Source: DASPXY01 sp038227745 (GTDB lineage Bacteria > Planctomycetota > Planctomycetia > Gemmatales > Gemmataceae). Taken from it: a stretch of DNA of 6,057 nt. Shown piece by piece: positions 4,631 to 6,057 of this stretch (its first letter is position 1; every line of letters begins with the position of its first letter). The notes beneath the pieces are model-generated. The model was not told where the DNA came from. It was given only the letters and a program-made list of their open reading frames with translations, and did no database searches. A program made the position numbers and the translations under genes. The stretch spans positions 1 through 6,057 of the forward strand of contig JBBRPS010000647.1 in the NCBI GenBank assembly GCA_038227745.1. The letters are read 5' to 3'.

Positions 4631-6013
4631 ATGAAAGCGGGCGTCAGGTTCGCCGTGGCCGCGTTGGTTTCCGTGTGCGCGTTCGTCACCGCGTTCGCCG
4701 CCGACTGGCCGGGGTTCCGCGGGTCGAAGGGCGGCGTCGCCGACGACAGCGGACTGCCCGTGAAGTGGACCGGCGAGAACTTCCTGTGGAAGTTCAAGCT
4801 CCCCGGGCCGGGGACGTCCAGCCCGATCACGACCGGCGACAAGGTGATCGTGACCTGCTACACCGGCTACGGCACCGCGATCACCAAAGGCTTCAGCGGC
4901 TTCGGCAAGGGCGGCTTCGGCAAGGGCGGCTTCGGCAAGAAGGGCGGCTTCGGCAAGGGTGGCTTCGGGAAGAGAGGCGGCGCACCCGACCCCGAGCAAA
5001 AGAAACTGAAGCTGGTGGTCCTCTGCCTCGACCGGACCAAGGGAGACGTGCTGTGGCAAAAGGAAGTCGAGCCGAAGCTGCCGGAGGAGGTGTTCACCGG
5101 CTTCCTCCGTGAGCACGGCTACGCCTCCAGCACGCCGGTGACCGATGGCGAGCGCGTCTACGTGTTCTTCGGCAAGACGGGCGTGGTGGCGTTCGACCTG
5201 GAGGGCAAGCAACTCTGGCAAGCCGATGTCGGCTCGGGCATGCACATGTGGGGCTCGGCCGCCAGCCCGGTCCTGTACAAGGACCTGGTGATCGTCAACG
5301 CGGCCATCGAGAGCAAGGCGCTGGTGGCGCTCGATAAGAAGACGGGCAAGGAAATCTGGCGGACGAAGGGGGTGGAGGCGAGCTGGGCGTCGCCGCTGCT
5401 GGTCGAGACGAAGGCGGGCAAGCACGAAGTGATTCTGAGTCTGCCGGGCAGGGTGTCGGCCTACGACGCCGAGACGGGCAAGGAATTGTGGCACTGCGTG
5501 GGCATCGGCAGCGCCGGCGGCTTCGGCTACACCGCCTCGACGCCGGTGGCTCGCGATGGCATCGTCTATGTGATCGGCGGGGGCGGTCCGTCGGCGCGGG
5601 CGGCGGCGCTGGCGATCAAGACCGGAGGGCAGGGCGACGTCACGAAGACGCACGTGCTGTGGCGCGCGAACGCCGGCAGCGGCACCTGCTCGCCGGTGCT
5701 GAGCGGCGATCATCTCTGCTGGGTCGCCGGCGCCGCCAACAGCGTGAGCGCCGTGGACGGCAAGGTCGCGTACCAGGAGCGGTTGTACGACGGCCGTGGC
5801 GAGTACGTCTCCGCGGTGGCGGTGGGGGACAAGATCTTCGCCTTGACGCGCTTCGATGGCCTGTACGTACTGGCCGGCGGCGGCAAGTTCGAGCGGCTGG
5901 CGCACAACGAGTTCAAGGGCGATGACAGCATCTTCAACGCCAGCCCCGCGGTGAGCGATGGCCGGATGTACATCCGCTCGAATGCGTACCTGTACTGCAT
6001 CGGCAAGAAATAG
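4631..6013 (+). CDS. Exported PQQ-type beta-propeller protein (BamB-like fold) with Gly-Phe-Lys-rich insert
   Basis: The protein has 460 residues. A Sec signal peptide covers about 1-24 ('FAVAALVSVCAFVTAFA', cut before or after Ala24), and the mature protein opens with 'DWPGFRG', typical of planctomycete PQQ-like proteins. Blade motifs of the form 'hhAhDxxTGKxhW' recur: 'VLCLDRTKGDVLWQ' (130-143), 'VVAFDLEGKQLWQ' (185-197), 'LVALDKKTGKEIWR' (231-244) and 'VSAYDAETGKELWH' (275-288). 'SSTPV', 'SPVLY', 'ASPLL', 'ASTPV', 'CSPVL' and 'ASPAV' mark inner strands, so a 6-8 bladed propeller is likely. Such proteins serve as binding scaffolds (as BamB in outer-membrane assembly) or as PQQ dehydrogenases; I see no dehydrogenase calcium/active-site signature and favour a binding role. 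Between blades, residues 87-117 form an unusual repeat of FGKGG units. The gene follows the selenoprotein by 32 bases, suggesting an operon and perhaps a shared periplasmic process. Confidence 0.88.
   Translation: MKAGVRFAVAALVSVCAFVTAFAADWPGFRGSKGGVADDSGLPVKWTGENFLWKFKLPGPGTSSPITTGDKVIVTCYTGYGTAITKGFSGFGKGGFGKGGFGKKGGFGKGGFGKRGGAPDPEQKKLKLVVLCLDRTKGDVLWQKEVEPKLPEEVFTGFLREHGYASSTPVTDGERVYVFFGKTGVVAFDLEGKQLWQADVGSGMHMWGSAASPVLYKDLVIVNAAIESKALVALDKKTGKEIWRTKGVEASWASPLLVETKAGKHEVILSLPGRVSAYDAETGKELWHCVGIGSAGGFGYTASTPVARDGIVYVIGGGGPSARAAALAIKTGGQGDVTKTHVLWRANAGSGTCSPVLSGDHLCWVAGAANSVSAVDGKVAYQERLYDGRGEYVSAVAVGDKIFALTRFDGLYVLAGGGKFERLAHNEFKGDDSIFNASPAVSDGRMYIRSNAYLYCIGKK
4889..4981 (+). repeat. 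In-frame tandem repeat, ~15-bp unit encoding FGKGG
   Basis: Five FGK units, preceded by a degenerate FSG unit, are built on GGCTTCGGCAAGGGC with small variants; two units are 18 bases long because an extra Lys or Arg codon is inserted (FGKKGG, FGKRGG). All variants keep the reading frame. The copies are almost identical at the DNA level, which suggests recent expansion by slippage or recombination. The encoded stretch is glycine-rich and strongly basic, and probably forms a flexible loop on the propeller. Confidence 0.9.
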
Positions 6014-6057
6014 GCGAACCGTTTAGCCGCGAGCGGTGGGCCAGATCCCGCTACGCG
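6014..6057. other. Right-edge intergenic sequence, possibly start of a repeat
   Basis: These last 44 bases hold no gene start that I can support. A small dyad CCGC-GA-GCGG lies at 6029-6038, and the sequence begins GGCGAAC, the same seven bases found within the arm of the 1245-1324 repeat. It is too short to call as an element. Confidence 0.25.

Noticed and set aside
4391..5905. 504-codon open frame on the minus strand
   Set aside because: It is antisense to the propeller gene and the end of the selenoprotein gene, and its His/Arg/Ala/Val-rich product has no recognisable domain. Open antisense frames are expected at this GC content.

Overview
The window is very GC-rich, with mostly G/C third codon positions and long spurious antisense frames. 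The gene families fit a Planctomycetes genome (Gemmata-like): a TPR/Fe(2+)-trafficking fusion, a PSP1-domain protein, a secreted intradiol dioxygenase, a Trx/PDZ protein with an in-frame TGA, and a secreted PQQ-type beta-propeller protein. The lineage is an inference from gene content, not from a marker gene.

Layout: the left part is transcribed leftwards. A secreted hypothetical protein with two Ig-like segments (2166-1345) is followed by a spacer holding a long inverted repeat (1245-1324). Next come the TPR/iron-trafficking protein (1169-558) and, 19 bases later, a PSP1-domain protein (538 to beyond the left edge). The right part is transcribed rightwards from a 335-base divergent intergenic region. 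It holds a Tat-exported intradiol dioxygenase (2502-3164), a perfect 25-bp inverted repeat (3211-3266), a thioredoxin-like/double-PDZ protein (3369-4598) and, 32 bases later, a PQQ-type beta-propeller protein (4631-6013).

The main result concerns 3369-4598. What looks like two separate ORFs (ending at 3563 and starting at 3705) is a single reading frame interrupted by one TGA at 3561-3563. The TGA lies exactly at a thioredoxin-type active site (Cys62-V-P-[TGA65]-I-A-Cys68). It is followed by a 7-bp stem with an AGGUU loop at a distance suitable for a bacterial SECIS element. No other stop occurs and coding quality stays high to 4598. I read this as an exported selenocysteine-containing redox protein that also carries a CxxCH motif and two PDZ domains, probably co-transcribed with the beta-propeller protein.

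The four rightward and leftward proteins with signal peptides (hypothetical Ig-like, dioxygenase, selenoprotein, propeller) all point to the cell envelope. No functional link between the leftward pair (iron trafficking, PSP1) and the exported proteins can be shown from the sequence.
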